Origin: an uncultured Alphaproteobacteria bacterium
GTDB taxonomy: Bacteria; Pseudomonadota; Alphaproteobacteria; HIMB59; GCA-002718135
Direction of reading: 5' to 3'
NCBI GenBank assembly: GCA_902560725.1
Contig: CACEMR010000004.1
Location: forward strand, 1-64,000
DNA: 64,000 bases
The stretch's first letter is position 1. Each line of letters opens with the position of its first letter. The notes below the pieces were generated by a model that saw only the letters and a list, made by a program, of their open reading frames with translations, was not told the origin of the DNA and did no database searches. Both the position numbers and the translations under genes were made by a program. Below are positions 20,601 to 32,023 of this stretch, piece by piece.

Positions 20601-20993
20601 TTAATTTAATTTATTATACTCGAATGGATTGTCTAGAGAAAATTGTGGAATTTGTACATCAAACTTATCACCATTATCATTTTGCATTTCATATGTACCT
20701 TCCATAAATCCTGAAGATGTAGTGAGAGGCGTTCCACTAGTATATTCAAACTTTTCACCGGGGTTTAATATAGGTTGTTCACCTACAACTCCTTTTCCAC
20801 TCACTTCTTGAAGTGTACCATTTGCATCAATTATTTTCCAATGCCTATTTACTAATTGAACTTTTTCATTTCCTTGATTATCTATAGTAACTCTATATGC
20901 CCAAACAAAATGTTGATCTTCGGGTTCTGATTGATCTTCTAAATAATAAGGCTTAACAGTAATGTTTATTTTTTTAGTGGTTTTTGAGTACAT
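20601..20993 (-). CDS. apaG: ApaG domain protein
   Basis: FVWAYRVTIDNQGNEKVQLVNRHWKIIDANG...GVVGEQPILNPGEKFEYTSGTPL. Confidence 0.95.
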   Translation of the reverse strand: MYSKTTKKINITVKPYYLEDQSEPEDQHFVWAYRVTIDNQGNEKVQLVNRHWKIIDANGTLQEVSGKGVVGEQPILNPGEKFEYTSGTPLTTSSGFMEGTYEMQNDNGDKFDVQIPQFSLDNPFEYNKLN

Positions 20994-21033
20994 AAAAAAA
21001 TGCTCATTATACCAAAAGATAAATAAACTAAAG

Positions 21034-21936
21034 TTAATTTGTCTTTTTTATCTCCACCCTTCGATTTCCAGGTTGTTTAGTCTCATCTTGAGTAATAATA
21101 GCAAGAGATTCTTCACCTTTGCCTAAAATCTTTACTTTGTTATGATTAATTCCATTTTTAATTAATAAATTTTTAACTACTTCAGCTCTTTTTATTGACA
21201 AAGATAAATTATATTCTTTTGAGCCTTTTGTATCTGTATGACCAACAACAAGGTATTCGTTAATTTCATTTTTGTATTTATTTAAAAATAATTTAATTTT
21301 GTGTGCACTAACTGAAGATAAACTAAATTTATCAAAGTCAAAATAGATTATCTGCATTAACTCATTATTTTTATTTTTAGTGACAATCGTTATTTCATTT
21401 TCTGATTTATCTTTAAGATTTTTATTATTTATAGCGTTCGTATTTTTTTGAGTAATTGATATTTTTTCATAAATACTATGCATAGAATTTAAATAATCTT
21501 CTTTACATCTATTTATATCCCAAGTTTGCCAATTTTCTTCTTGCTGCTCTGACCAACAATCTAAAGATGCAATAGCTTTTGCTAGATTATAAGGATCAAT
21601 AATTTTAGCATCATAGTAAATAGATAGCAGATTATCATGAGCTATTCTAATTTCTTTAATTTTATCTAAGGGAAGTTTCCAATATGAGATTTTTTCTGGA
21701 AATATTTTATCAGTTTCTAGACTTTTAAGAGCTTTTTTAGAATATAAATTAGCCGAATTCCAATCATGCATTTCTTCAGCTTCAAATGTAGCTCTTATTT
21801 TATATTCACTTAATAAGTATTCTTGGAAATTAGTGGCTTCTTTTTCTTCTATATTAGAAAGGTGTTTGTAACTTGCTGAGCATCCAAGTAAGGTAATTGA
21901 ACAAGTGAAAGAGATGATTAGATTTTTATATTTCAT
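21034..21936 (-). CDS. OmpA-family lipoprotein
   Basis: Lipobox LLGCSAS; OmpA C-terminal domain IYFDFDKFSLSS...GHTDTKGSKEYNLSLSIKRAE. Confidence 0.85.
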   Translation of the reverse strand: MKYKNLIISFTCSITLLGCSASYKHLSNIEEKEATNFQEYLLSEYKIRATFEAEEMHDWNSANLYSKKALKSLETDKIFPEKISYWKLPLDKIKEIRIAHDNLLSIYYDAKIIDPYNLAKAIASLDCWSEQQEENWQTWDINRCKEDYLNSMHSIYEKISITQKNTNAINNKNLKDKSENEITIVTKNKNNELMQIIYFDFDKFSLSSVSAHKIKLFLNKYKNEINEYLVVGHTDTKGSKEYNLSLSIKRAEVVKNLLIKNGINHNKVKILGKGEESLAIITQDETKQPGNRRVEIKKTN

Positions 21937-22086
21937 AAGGCTTCTTTACAATCTAAAATGTCAAAACTAAGACTTAATCTAGGTAAAATTAAGGTCCACT
22001 ATTTTCTATACATGAACAGTATTTTGCTATTGCGTAACAATTAAAGTTTAAATACACAAAAGGCATATTTATTTAAGGAGTTTTTA

Positions 22087-23418
22087 ATGATTAAACATTC
22101 TACGTCGGTGGATCAATCGGACAGAAAGGTTCCCTACAATTTACGACAAAGTGGTCCAACACCAGTTCAAATGTTAATTTCAACAAGAGTAAGAAAATCA
22201 CCTTATTGGCATTTGTCAATGGAGGCGGGATGTTGGAGAGCAACTATTTACAACAGAGTTTATCATCCGAGAGGTTACGTAAAACCAGAAGATGGTGGAG
22301 CTATGGTCGAGTATGAAGCAATAAAAAATCATGTTACCATGTGGAACGTAGCAGTTGAAAGACAAATACAAGTTAAAGGACCAGATGCTGAAGCTTTTGT
22401 AGATTATGTAATTACAAGAGATGCAACAAAAATATCACCAATGAGAGGAAGATATGTAATTTTATGTAATCAATATGGAGGTGTATTAAATGATCCCATT
22501 TTATTAAGGATTTCAAAAGATGAATTTTGGTTTTCTTTATCTGACTCGGACATAGGTCTTTATTTACAAGGGGTTAACCATGATAATAGATTTAATGTAA
22601 ATATTGATGAAATAGATGTGAGTCCAGTTCAAATTCAAGGACCCAAAGCTCATGCGTTAATGAATGACTTAATTGGAGATCAAGTTAATGTAAATGAAAT
22701 GCCTTTTTATGGTTTAGCAGCAGCTAAGGTTGGAGGAAGAGAATGTATAATTTCCCAAACTGGTTTTTCTGGAGAGGCAGGTTTTGAGATTTATCTTTAC
22801 GAGTCGACCAAGTATGCTGACGATATGTGGAATGCTGTTTTAGAAGCAGGAAAAAAACATAATCTTATGGTAATTGCTCCAGCGCATCATAGAAGAATTC
22901 AAGCGGGAATATTATCTTGGGGTCAAGATATGGATAACCAACATAATCCTTTTCAATGCAATTTAGGTTATCAGGTTTCATTATCAGGAAAAGGAGAATG
23001 GAATAAACAAACTGATTATGTTGGAAAAACTGTTTTAGAAAAAATGAAATCAGATTTAAAATCGGGTCAAAAACCATATAAACTTCAACTTGTAGGCCTG
23101 AGTTTGGGTGGTAAACCAATTGAGGAGTATGCTCCAGATTTTTGGTTAGTTTCTGAAGATGGGGGCGATCCATGTGGTTTCATAACTTCTCCTTGGTATC
23201 ATCCTGAACAAGGAAGAAACATTGCAATGGGATATGTTCCATTTGATGGAACGTTAAACAAAAATGGTTTTCCTGTTGGCAATTTTGGTAAAAAATTTAA
23301 AGTTCATCTTCCTGATCAATATTCAGATACTCCAGGAACTCCTGTTGATGCTGAAGTTGTTCCTATTCCATTTACTGAATCTCACAATGCTAATACTAGG
23401 GAAGTAGTATCAGATTAA
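22087..23418 (+). CDS. GcvT-fold aminomethyltransferase / DmdA-like protein
   Basis: KNHVTMWNVAVERQIQVKGPDAEAFVDYVITRD... resembles the DMSP demethylase/GcvT family; substrate not determinable from sequence. Confidence 0.8.
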   Translation: MIKHSTSVDQSDRKVPYNLRQSGPTPVQMLISTRVRKSPYWHLSMEAGCWRATIYNRVYHPRGYVKPEDGGAMVEYEAIKNHVTMWNVAVERQIQVKGPDAEAFVDYVITRDATKISPMRGRYVILCNQYGGVLNDPILLRISKDEFWFSLSDSDIGLYLQGVNHDNRFNVNIDEIDVSPVQIQGPKAHALMNDLIGDQVNVNEMPFYGLAAAKVGGRECIISQTGFSGEAGFEIYLYESTKYADDMWNAVLEAGKKHNLMVIAPAHHRRIQAGILSWGQDMDNQHNPFQCNLGYQVSLSGKGEWNKQTDYVGKTVLEKMKSDLKSGQKPYKLQLVGLSLGGKPIEEYAPDFWLVSEDGGDPCGFITSPWYHPEQGRNIAMGYVPFDGTLNKNGFPVGNFGKKFKVHLPDQYSDTPGTPVDAEVVPIPFTESHNANTREVVSD

Positions 23419-23426
23419 AATAAAAT

Positions 23427-23456
23427 AAAGGCTTCTTTGTCTAAAGAGGCCTTTTT
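23427..23456. terminator. Rho-independent terminator between convergent genes
   Basis: AAAGGCTTCTTT-GTCT-AAAGAGGCCTTT, 12-bp stem with one G-U, followed by Ts. Confidence 0.85.
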
Positions 23457-24075
23457 ACTTTAATAAAGCTTTTATTCTATCTATTGAGATATATCCAACT
23501 ACAAATTCTTCATTTATAAAAAATGTTGGTGTACCTCTCGCTCCTGAACCATTTGCTATAAATGAAGATAACTTAACTATATTATTCACTTCCTCTTTAT
23601 ACATATCTATATTTAATTTTGCGCTATTGATCCCTAAATCTTCAATAATTTGTTGAAGTTTTAAATTATTTAAATTTCCTTCTACTGCAAATAATGCATT
23701 GTGGAGATCTATTCCCATATCTTGCATATTTGCGGCGACAACCATATTAGCTAATAGTTTTGATGACTCACTTAATATTGGATGTTGTAAAAAAACTAAA
23801 CGTGTATCATCTCTTTTCTCAATTAATTCTAATAACTCAACATGAACTTTTTTACAGTATCCACAAAAGTAATCCATAAACTCAATTATAGTATTTTCGG
23901 CAGAGTCATCACCAATCTGAATTATACCATTTTCTGGAATAGCACTTATGATTTTGAGATGATAGGCTTGTGAATTATCAAAAATTAGTTCTTGAATTGT
24001 TAATTCTGCCTTAAGAGAAAGGCTCGTTAAAGTAATAAAAATTAACATTAAAATTATTCGTTTAAAGTATCTCAT
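23455..24075 (-). CDS. DsbA/Com1-like periplasmic thiol-disulfide oxidoreductase
   Basis: Signal peptide; FMDYFCGYCKKVH active site; GARGTPTFFINEEFVVGY. Confidence 0.9.
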   Translation of the reverse strand: MRYFKRIILMLIFITLTSLSLKAELTIQELIFDNSQAYHLKIISAIPENGIIQIGDDSAENTIIEFMDYFCGYCKKVHVELLELIEKRDDTRLVFLQHPILSESSKLLANMVVAANMQDMGIDLHNALFAVEGNLNNLKLQQIIEDLGINSAKLNIDMYKEEVNNIVKLSSFIANGSGARGTPTFFINEEFVVGYISIDRIKALLK

Positions 24076-24129
24076 GATTGACCCACACTATTTAATATGA
24101 TTAAGGAAGTACAGTATTAAATAATAGAA

Positions 24130-26565
24130 ATGAAAACAAAGTCAAAAGTTGTTGTTATTGGTGGTGGTGCGGTAGGAGTTAGTACTCTTTATCACTTGGC
24201 AAAAAAAGGTTGGTCTGATGTAGTTCTTGTTGAGAGAAAAGAATTAACTTCTGGATCAACTTGGCATGCAGCAGGATTATTACCCTTGTTCAATATGAGT
24301 TATTCTGTTGGCCAATTACATAAGTATGCTGTAAAATTATATAAAACATTAGAAGAAGAAACAGGTCAAAAAGTTGGTTTTAGTGTTGTTTCAAATATTA
24401 GATTAGCAACAACAAAAGATAGAATGGATGAGTATTATCAATATTCTGGTGTTGCAAAGACGATTGGAGTTGATGTTAAGTTTTTAACCCCTGAACAAGT
24501 AAAAGAAATTTGGCCTCTTTGTAATACTGAGGGTTTAATTGGCGCAATTCAACATCCCGAAGATGGATATATCCAACCAGCTGATTTAACTCAAGCTTTT
24601 GCAAAAGGAGCAAGGGATAGAGGTGCAGAAATTTATAGAAATACTTCAGTAATTGGAATCAAAAAATCTAAAGATGATTTGTGGATAGTAGAAACTGATA
24701 AAGGATCTATAGAATGTGAACATGTTGTCTCTTGCAGCGGTAATTTTGCAAGACAAACTGGCAAAATGGTTGGTCTTGATGTGCCCGTTATTCCAGTTGA
24801 GCATCAATACATTGTAACAGACGATCATCCTGAAATATTAAAGAGAAAAGAGCAGGGTTTACCAGAAATGGGAGTTTTAAGAGACTCTGATGGATCATGG
24901 TATATGCGTGAGGAAAGAGGAGGTTTAATTTTAGGACCATATGAAAAAGGAGCTCCTGTATGTTATTTAGACGGACCTGATAAAGAGTCAGAGTTTGAAT
25001 TATTTCAAGAAGATTTGGAACGACTTGAACCACACATAGAATCAGCAATTCATAGAGTGCCAATTTTTGGAGAAGTAGGGGTAAAGAAAGTTTATAATGG
25101 TGCAATTTGTTATACACCTGATGGAAGTCCTATAGTGGGACCTGCTTGGGGTATTAAAAACTTCTGGTTAAATGAGGGACATAGTTTTGGAATTACTGCA
25201 GCAGGGGGTGCAGGATGGCAAATTGCTGAATGGATAGTGGATGGTGAACCAACTATTGATATGCTTGGAGTAGATCCAAGAAGATATGGCGATTATGCAA
25301 CAGAAGCATATTTAATTAAAAAAAATGAAGAAGCTTATGCAAATGTATTTACTATACATTATCCTGACGAAGAAAGAGAAGAGGGAAGACCTTTAAGACA
25401 AGCCCCCTGTTACGATAGATTAAAAAAACTTGGTGCTGTTTTTGGTCAAAAATTTGGATGGGAGCGTGCAAACTGGTTTGCGCCGACAAAAGAATTACAA
25501 AAAGATGATTGGTCTTTTAGAAGATCAAAATGGTTTGAACACGTTGGAAATGAATGCAAAAATGTTCAAGAAAATGCAGGTCTTTTAGATATGACTGCTT
25601 TTGCTAAATGTCGAATATCAGGACCAAAAGCTGAAGAGTTCTTAGATTATTTATTAGCAAATAAAATACCTAAAAAAATAGGTAGAGTAAATCTTTGTCA
25701 TGCACTTAATACGGCAGGCGGTGTTCATAGTGAATTTACAGTAGCAAAAGAAAAAGAAGATTCTTTTTATTTAGTTTCAGCTGGAGCCTTTCAAAGACTA
25801 GATCATGATTGGATAAACAAATGGATGCCTGAAGATGGTTCTGTAACTTATGAAAATATTACAAATAGTATTGGAGTGCTTGTCCTTGCCGGACCAAAAT
25901 CACGAGATATTTTGCTAAAAGTGACCAAAACTGATTTATCTAACGAAAATTTTCCGTGGCTTTCATCAAAAAAAATAAATGTTGGTTTTGCACCATGTAT
26001 TGCTATGAGAATGAACTTTGTTGGAGAACTTGGATGGGAATTACATCATCCAATTGAATATCAAAATCATATTTTTGATAAACTTATGGAAGTTGGTAAA
26101 GATTATGGTTTAAAACCTTTTGGTATAAGAGCTATGGAGAGTTTACGAGTAGAAAAAACTTATAAATTAGTAGGTACTGAGATGTCTATAGAATATTCAG
26201 CATTTGAGTCAGGATTAGATCGATTTGTACATCTGAACAAAGGTAATTTTATAGGAAGGGATTCACTTGTAGAATGGCAACAAAAAGGTTTTAAAAATAA
26301 AATGGTAACACTAGAAGTTCACGATGTTGAAGATGCTGATGCATTAGGTAATAACCCAATTTATAATAATGGAAAAGTTATTGGTCGTGCGACAGGAGGT
26401 AACTATGGTTTTAGGATGAAAAAGTCATTAGCTATTGGTATGGTAGAACCGGAATTTTCGAAAATTGGACAAAAACTAGAGATGGCTATTTTAGATAAAA
26501 AACACAAAGTTACTGTAATAGAGGATAGTCCTTATGATCCTAAAAATGAAAAGTTGAAACAATAA
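24130..26565 (+). CDS. FAD-dependent oxidoreductase with C-terminal GcvT domain (dimethylglycine/sarcosine dehydrogenase-like)
   Basis: [35 protein letters not shown]; GcvT-type C-terminal half. Confidence 0.92.
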   Translation: MKTKSKVVVIGGGAVGVSTLYHLAKKGWSDVVLVERKELTSGSTWHAAGLLPLFNMSYSVGQLHKYAVKLYKTLEEETGQKVGFSVVSNIRLATTKDRMDEYYQYSGVAKTIGVDVKFLTPEQVKEIWPLCNTEGLIGAIQHPEDGYIQPADLTQAFAKGARDRGAEIYRNTSVIGIKKSKDDLWIVETDKGSIECEHVVSCSGNFARQTGKMVGLDVPVIPVEHQYIVTDDHPEILKRKEQGLPEMGVLRDSDGSWYMREERGGLILGPYEKGAPVCYLDGPDKESEFELFQEDLERLEPHIESAIHRVPIFGEVGVKKVYNGAICYTPDGSPIVGPAWGIKNFWLNEGHSFGITAAGGAGWQIAEWIVDGEPTIDMLGVDPRRYGDYATEAYLIKKNEEAYANVFTIHYPDEEREEGRPLRQAPCYDRLKKLGAVFGQKFGWERANWFAPTKELQKDDWSFRRSKWFEHVGNECKNVQENAGLLDMTAFAKCRISGPKAEEFLDYLLANKIPKKIGRVNLCHALNTAGGVHSEFTVAKEKEDSFYLVSAGAFQRLDHDWINKWMPEDGSVTYENITNSIGVLVLAGPKSRDILLKVTKTDLSNENFPWLSSKKINVGFAPCIAMRMNFVGELGWELHHPIEYQNHIFDKLMEVGKDYGLKPFGIRAMESLRVEKTYKLVGTEMSIEYSAFESGLDRFVHLNKGNFIGRDSLVEWQQKGFKNKMVTLEVHDVEDADALGNNPIYNNGKVIGRATGGNYGFRMKKSLAIGMVEPEFSKIGQKLEMAILDKKHKVTVIEDSPYDPKNEKLKQ

Positions 26566-26566
26566 T

Positions 26567-27316
26567 ATGAAGATACTGGTTACTGTAAAAAGAGTTATTG
26601 ATTATAATGTACAAATTAGAGTCAAAGCAGACGGTACGGGTGTTGAAAAAGAAAATGTAAAAATGTCTATGAATCCCCCTGATGAAAATGCAGTTGAAGA
26701 AGCTCTAAGAATTAAAGAGTCAGGAAAGGCAGATGAAATAGTTATTCTTTCTATTGGAAATGAAAAGACCCAAGAAACTATTCGTACAGCTCTAGCAATG
26801 GGAGCAGATAGGGGAATTCATGTTAAAACTGAAAGTGACTTAGAACCTCTAGCAATATCTAAAATAATTTCAAAAATTGCTGAGGACGAAAAACCTTCAA
26901 TTATTTTAATGGGCAAACAAGCAATTGATGATGACTCAAATCAAACTGGTCAAATGACATCAGCTCTATTAAATTGGCCTCAGGCTACATTTGCATCAAA
27001 AATTGAAATTGAAGATAAAAATGCAACAGTAACAAGAGAGATAGATGAAGGTCTTGAAAGAATAAAAGTTTCCATTCCTTTTGTTGCTTCATGTGATCTT
27101 CGTTTAAACGAACCTAGATATGCATCATTGCCAAATATAATGAAAGCTAAGAAAAAATCAATTGATGTAAAAGAAGCTTCATCTTTAGGTATTGATATTA
27201 ATCCTAGAATAGACCAATTAAAAGTAGAAGAACCTCCAGTTCGTCAAAAAGGAATTATGGTAAATGATGTACATGAACTTGTTCAAAAATTAAAAAATGA
27301 GGCAAAAGTAATATGA
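26567..27316 (+). CDS. etfB: Electron transfer flavoprotein subunit beta
   Basis: [20 protein letters not shown]...[15 protein letters not shown]. Confidence 0.97.
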   Translation: MKILVTVKRVIDYNVQIRVKADGTGVEKENVKMSMNPPDENAVEEALRIKESGKADEIVILSIGNEKTQETIRTALAMGADRGIHVKTESDLEPLAISKIISKIAEDEKPSIILMGKQAIDDDSNQTGQMTSALLNWPQATFASKIEIEDKNATVTREIDEGLERIKVSIPFVASCDLRLNEPRYASLPNIMKAKKKSIDVKEASSLGIDINPRIDQLKVEEPPVRQKGIMVNDVHELVQKLKNEAKVI

Positions 27317-28266
27317 GTGTATTAGTTTTAGCTGAACATAATAATATAGATATAAAGTCATCAACTTTAAACACTATTTCAGCAGCTTCACAAATTGATC
27401 AAGAAATACATGTACTAGTAACAGGTTATCAATGTGAAGAATTAGCAAATAAGGTTTCTAAATGTGAAAAAGTTTCAAAAGTATTTTTTGCGGATAATGA
27501 AAAACTTAAAAATCACATTGCTGAAAATATTGAGCCGTTAGTAATATCATTAGCTGATAACTATTCGCATATAATAGCCCCTGCAACAACATTTGGAAAA
27601 AATATTTTTCCAAGAATTGCTGTTAAGTTGGATATTGCGCAAGTAAGTGATGTTATAAAAATAATCAGTGAAGATACTTTTATGAGGCCAATTTATGCAG
27701 GTAATGCAATAGCTACAGTAAAATCAAATGATAAAACTAAAATTGTTACAATAAGACCAACTTCATTTGACCCTGTTGAAACAAGCGGTGGAAAAGAGAT
27801 TGTTGAAAACATTACATTTAATGATGAAAATATAAATGTTGAATTTGTTGATAGAGAAGAATCTCAATCAGAGAGACCGGAATTGAGTACAGCTAGAATA
27901 GTAATTTCTGGAGGGAGAGGGTTACAAAGTGCTGAAAATTTTAAACTTATAAATGAAATTGCAGACAAACTAAATGCAGCAGTCGGTGCTTCAAGAGCAG
28001 CTGTAGACGCTGGATATGTATCAAATGATTATCAAGTTGGGCAAACAGGTAAGGTTGTTGTCCCTGATTTATATATTGCAATTGGTATTTCAGGAGCAAT
28101 ACAACACTTAGCAGGTATGAAAGAAAGTAAGGTTATAGTTGCAATAAATAAAGATGAAGAAGCGCCAATTTTTAATGTTGCAGATTATGGGCTAAAAGCA
28201 GATTTATTTGAGGTATTGCCTCAATTATCTTCTGAACTAGATAAATTAAATACAATTCAACAATAA
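27313..28266 (+). CDS. etfA: Electron transfer flavoprotein subunit alpha
   Basis: [10 protein letters not shown]...[10 protein letters not shown]...[29 protein letters not shown]. Confidence 0.97.
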   Translation: MSVLVLAEHNNIDIKSSTLNTISAASQIDQEIHVLVTGYQCEELANKVSKCEKVSKVFFADNEKLKNHIAENIEPLVISLADNYSHIIAPATTFGKNIFPRIAVKLDIAQVSDVIKIISEDTFMRPIYAGNAIATVKSNDKTKIVTIRPTSFDPVETSGGKEIVENITFNDENINVEFVDREESQSERPELSTARIVISGGRGLQSAENFKLINEIADKLNAAVGASRAAVDAGYVSNDYQVGQTGKVVVPDLYIAIGISGAIQHLAGMKESKVIVAINKDEEAPIFNVADYGLKADLFEVLPQLSSELDKLNTIQQ

Positions 28267-28289
28267 ATTAATTTATAAAAATACACAAA

Positions 28290-29918
28290 ATGGAAGTAAA
28301 TCGTGAGTCAATGGAATATGATGTAGTTATTGTTGGCGCGGGACCATCGGGTTTAGCAACTGCAATCAAAATTAAGCAATTAAATTCTGAAACAAACGTT
28401 TGTATTTTAGAGAAAGGATCGGAAGTTGGTGCTCATATATTAAGTGGAAATGTATTTGAAACTAAAGCCCTAGATGAATTAATACCTGATTGGAAAATAA
28501 AAAATGCCCCTATAAAAACAAAAGTTAAAAAAGAAAAATTTCTTTTTTTATCTAAAAAAAGCTCATTAAGTTGGCCTACTTGGCTTTTACCATCTGTTCA
28601 GAAAAATCATAATAATTACATCATTAGTTTAGCTAACTTATGTAGGTGGCTTGCTACTGAGGCTGAAAATTTGGGAGTAGAAATATTTCCAGGATTTGCA
28701 GCATCCAAAATTCTATTCTCAGATGATGATCAAGTCATCGGTATTCAAACAGGAGATATGGGTGTTGATAAAGAAGGAAACAAAAAAGAAAGTTTTGAAC
28801 CTGGTATTAATATTATGGCCAAAGTAACAGTATTTGCCGAAGGATGTAGAGGACATTTGGGAAAAGAGTTAATTAAAAAATATAATTTATCAAAAGGAAA
28901 ATCCCCACAGCAATATGGAATAGGTTTTAAAGAAATTTGGGAAGTTGAAGAAAGTCAACATGAAGAAGGTCTTGTAATGCATACAGCAGGATGGCCATTG
29001 GATAATTCAACTTACGGTGGAAGTTTTTGTTATCATGCTGATAGTAGGCAAATTTTTTTAGGATATGTAATAGGACTTGACTATAAAAATCCTTACTTAT
29101 CTCCTTATGATGAATTTCAAAAATTCAAAACTCATCCATCAATAAAGAAAATTCTTAATAATGGTAAACGAATTGCTTATGGTGCAAGAGCTTTAATTGA
29201 GGGAGGTATTCAAAGTTTACCAAAAATGTATATGCCAGGAGCTCTATTGGTAGGATGTGATGCAGGAACATTAAATATGCCAAAGATAAAAGGATCACAT
29301 ACGGCAATGAAGAGTGGAATTTTAGCTGCAGAGACAATCATCGATTATTTAAATAAATCAATTCCTCTATCATCATATGAAGAAAAATTTAAAAAATCGT
29401 GGCTTTATAATGAATTATTTACTGCAAGAAATGTTAAACCAAGTTTTAATTGGGGTTTAATAGCTGCAATAATTTTTACAGGGATAGATCAGATTATATT
29501 TAGGGGAAGACTGCCATTTACTTTAAAACATAAACACGCAGATCATGAATCATTACAATCTGCAAAAAATTCTAAACAGATTAATTATCCAAAATATGAT
29601 GGAGTGTTTACTTTTGATAAAACTAGTTCTGTATATTTAACAGGTACCAATCATGAAGCTGACCAGCCTGTTCATTTACAACTTAAAGATAAAGATCTTC
29701 CTATTAGCTATACTTTAAATGAATATGATGAACCTTCACAGAGATATTGTCCAGCTGGAGTTTATGAAGTAGATAAAACAGATCCTGAGGTACCAAAATT
29801 TATTATAAATGCTCAAAATTGTATTCATTGTAAAACATGCGACATAAAAGAACCATCGCAAAATATTACTTGGGTTGTACCAGAGGGTAGTGGAGGTCCT
29901 AATTATGCAAATATGTAA
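28290..29918 (+). CDS. Electron transfer flavoprotein-ubiquinone oxidoreductase
   Basis: YDVVIVGAGPSGLATAIKIKQL; C-terminal CIHCKTCDIKEPSQNITWVVPEGSGGPNY. Confidence 0.96.
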   Translation: MEVNRESMEYDVVIVGAGPSGLATAIKIKQLNSETNVCILEKGSEVGAHILSGNVFETKALDELIPDWKIKNAPIKTKVKKEKFLFLSKKSSLSWPTWLLPSVQKNHNNYIISLANLCRWLATEAENLGVEIFPGFAASKILFSDDDQVIGIQTGDMGVDKEGNKKESFEPGINIMAKVTVFAEGCRGHLGKELIKKYNLSKGKSPQQYGIGFKEIWEVEESQHEEGLVMHTAGWPLDNSTYGGSFCYHADSRQIFLGYVIGLDYKNPYLSPYDEFQKFKTHPSIKKILNNGKRIAYGARALIEGGIQSLPKMYMPGALLVGCDAGTLNMPKIKGSHTAMKSGILAAETIIDYLNKSIPLSSYEEKFKKSWLYNELFTARNVKPSFNWGLIAAIIFTGIDQIIFRGRLPFTLKHKHADHESLQSAKNSKQINYPKYDGVFTFDKTSSVYLTGTNHEADQPVHLQLKDKDLPISYTLNEYDEPSQRYCPAGVYEVDKTDPEVPKFIINAQNCIHCKTCDIKEPSQNITWVVPEGSGGPNYANM

Positions 29919-29998
29919 ATTAATTACTTAATTTCATATAGACTTTAATAAACAATAATTTTATCTAATTTCTAAATTTATTAAATTAAGAAAAAACT

Positions 29999-30832
29999 GT
30001 GAAAAAAAATAATATAGCTTTTACTTTTGCAACTGCAGAGGTGAATAGAATTGGACAATTATTCATAATGATAACAGAATTACTTACTGGAAAATTAAAG
30101 CTAAAAAAATTATATGATCAATATTTATCAGAAAACAGACCTCCAGAATATTTTTGGGATGACGCAATAACAAAACTTAAACTTACAATTATTACTAATT
30201 TTCAAGAAGGTAGTTATATACCTAAAAAAGGAAAATTAATTGTTATAGCTAATCATGCATTTGGTGTTGCTGATGGGGTATCTATATGCTCCGTTATATC
30301 AAAAGTAAGACAGGATTATAAAATGGTAACTCATAAGGTATTAAGACAAGCTGATGCGGTAAAAGATAAAATATTACCCATTGATTTTAATGAGAGTAAA
30401 GAGGCTTTATTCACCAATATAAATACAAGAAAAGAAGCAGAGACAGTCTTGCGAAATGAAGGTGTTATTGTACTTTTTCCATCGGGAAGAATTGCTACCA
30501 AAAAAAAATTAGGAAAAAATATTAAGGCAGATGATGGAGAGTGGAAACAATGGGTATCCAAATTAATTTTAAAAACAAAAAGCCCGGTATTGCCAATTTA
30601 TTTTGATGGTCAGAACAGCCAGTGGTATCACATTGCAAACAAATTAGGTCTTACTTTTAGATATTCTTTATGTATGTATGAGTTAAAAAGAAAAATTGGA
30701 GACAATATATATATGTATTTTGGTTCTTTAATATCATATGAAAACGTTGCTAAAATTGGCGATATTAAAGAAATTACCAAATATTTAAGGTCAGTTACAT
30801 ATTCTTTGGATCCACAAATTAATAATAATTAA
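29999..30832 (+). CDS. Lysophospholipid/glycerol acyltransferase-like protein (GTG start)
   Basis: IANHAFGVADG...LFPSGRIATKKK, PlsC-like motifs. Confidence 0.75.
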   Translation: MKKNNIAFTFATAEVNRIGQLFIMITELLTGKLKLKKLYDQYLSENRPPEYFWDDAITKLKLTIITNFQEGSYIPKKGKLIVIANHAFGVADGVSICSVISKVRQDYKMVTHKVLRQADAVKDKILPIDFNESKEALFTNINTRKEAETVLRNEGVIVLFPSGRIATKKKLGKNIKADDGEWKQWVSKLILKTKSPVLPIYFDGQNSQWYHIANKLGLTFRYSLCMYELKRKIGDNIYMYFGSLISYENVAKIGDIKEITKYLRSVTYSLDPQINNN

Positions 30833-30871
30833 ATATTTATTTTTTTTAATTGCTGTTTATAGAGATTTTTT

Positions 30872-31543
30872 ATGGTTGGATTTGTTGGCGCACAAGCAAG
30901 AAGAAGGAGGAGAAACAGAATTATATTCATTATTATAGGTATTTTAATTATTTTAATGTTTTTTTACCTTCCTTCTTTAGATTTAACAAATGAGCCAGAA
31001 GATTTACCAAACGAGATTTTACCAACTAAAAATGAAGAAATAACAAGCTTAGCTTCAGAATTAGAAGAATTAAAACTAGAAATATTTCAAAAAGAACAAA
31101 GAATAAAATTTAGAGACAATCAGATTTCAAAACTTAAAGATGAAATAAAAAAATTAAATGAAAAATTGAATATCCTTAAAATTGATTATGAAAATACTCT
31201 TGGAAATTATTCTGATTTAGAAAATAATACATCTGAACTTTCATCTGTGAATTTAAATGAAATTGAAAATTTAAATAAAAAAATTGATAATTTAAACAAA
31301 GAAGTTAAAAAATATAAGATCGATATAGATAAATTAAATACAGAAATACAAAATTCAATTTCTTCAGACCAATTTCAAGAAATCAAGATTGAAAACTCCA
31401 TATTAAAAAATGAGATTAAATTACTGAAGATGAAAGATATAGAAAATAATAAAAAATTAAATCAATTAGATGAATTATTAAAAGAGAAAGAAGTAGAAAT
31501 TGAGAAATTAATTTATTTAAAAGATCAACAACATCATGGATAA
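30872..31543 (+). CDS. Membrane-anchored coiled-coil protein of unknown function
   Basis: RRRRRNRIIFIIIGILIILMFFYLP anchor followed by a long K/E/L/N-rich coiled coil. Confidence 0.65.
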   Translation: MVGFVGAQARRRRRNRIIFIIIGILIILMFFYLPSLDLTNEPEDLPNEILPTKNEEITSLASELEELKLEIFQKEQRIKFRDNQISKLKDEIKKLNEKLNILKIDYENTLGNYSDLENNTSELSSVNLNEIENLNKKIDNLNKEVKKYKIDIDKLNTEIQNSISSDQFQEIKIENSILKNEIKLLKMKDIENNKKLNQLDELLKEKEVEIEKLIYLKDQQHHG

Positions 31544-32023
31544 TTATTTATTTTTTTTCCTAAATAAATAAGGTTCTTCAAATTCCCCAATCCAAATACC
31601 AACTTTTTTTGATTTAGCAATTTCTTCTTCTTTGATATAATCTAGGGAATAATATTTATAGGCTATTGCCCAGCCGTGAACAACCATTTCACTGTTTATA
31701 TCTATATTATTTATATAACATACTCCAATGTATCTGTTGTACCTATCTTCTCCATTTGTATCACATTTAATTCGATTATTTCCTATTAGTTCTCTCAAAA
31801 ATCTAGTAGATTCCAAACCACAACTCCATTTTTTACCGTCTTTTGTGCATCTTTGTTTTGTTTCTGGAGCATCTATTGCATGTAATCTAATTTTATTATT
31901 ATCAATATGAATAGTGTCACCATCAATAATTTTTGCTTTTCCATATATAGTTTTTCCATATGCTTGATTAAGACAAAATACTAAAATAAAAAAAGTACTA
32001 AATATTAAGTATCTTGCAACCAT
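31544..32023 (-). CDS. Secreted thermonuclease (SNase)-family protein
   Basis: GKAKIIDGDTIHIDNNKIRLHAIDAPETKQRC...CGLESTRFLRELIG. Confidence 0.92.
   Translation of the reverse strand: MVARYLIFSTFFILVFCLNQAYGKTIYGKAKIIDGDTIHIDNNKIRLHAIDAPETKQRCTKDGKKWSCGLESTRFLRELIGNNRIKCDTNGEDRYNRYIGVCYINNIDINSEMVVHGWAIAYKYYSLDYIKEEEIAKSKKVGIWIGEFEEPYLFRKKNK

Noticed and set aside
21937-22086. Possible riboswitch upstream of the DmdA/GcvT-like gene
   Set aside because: No glycine- or SAM-riboswitch motif recognisable by eye; a covariance-model scan would be needed
24646-25117. Minus-strand ORFs of 60 and 109 aa
   Set aside because: Shadow ORFs inside the dimethylglycine-dehydrogenase-like gene
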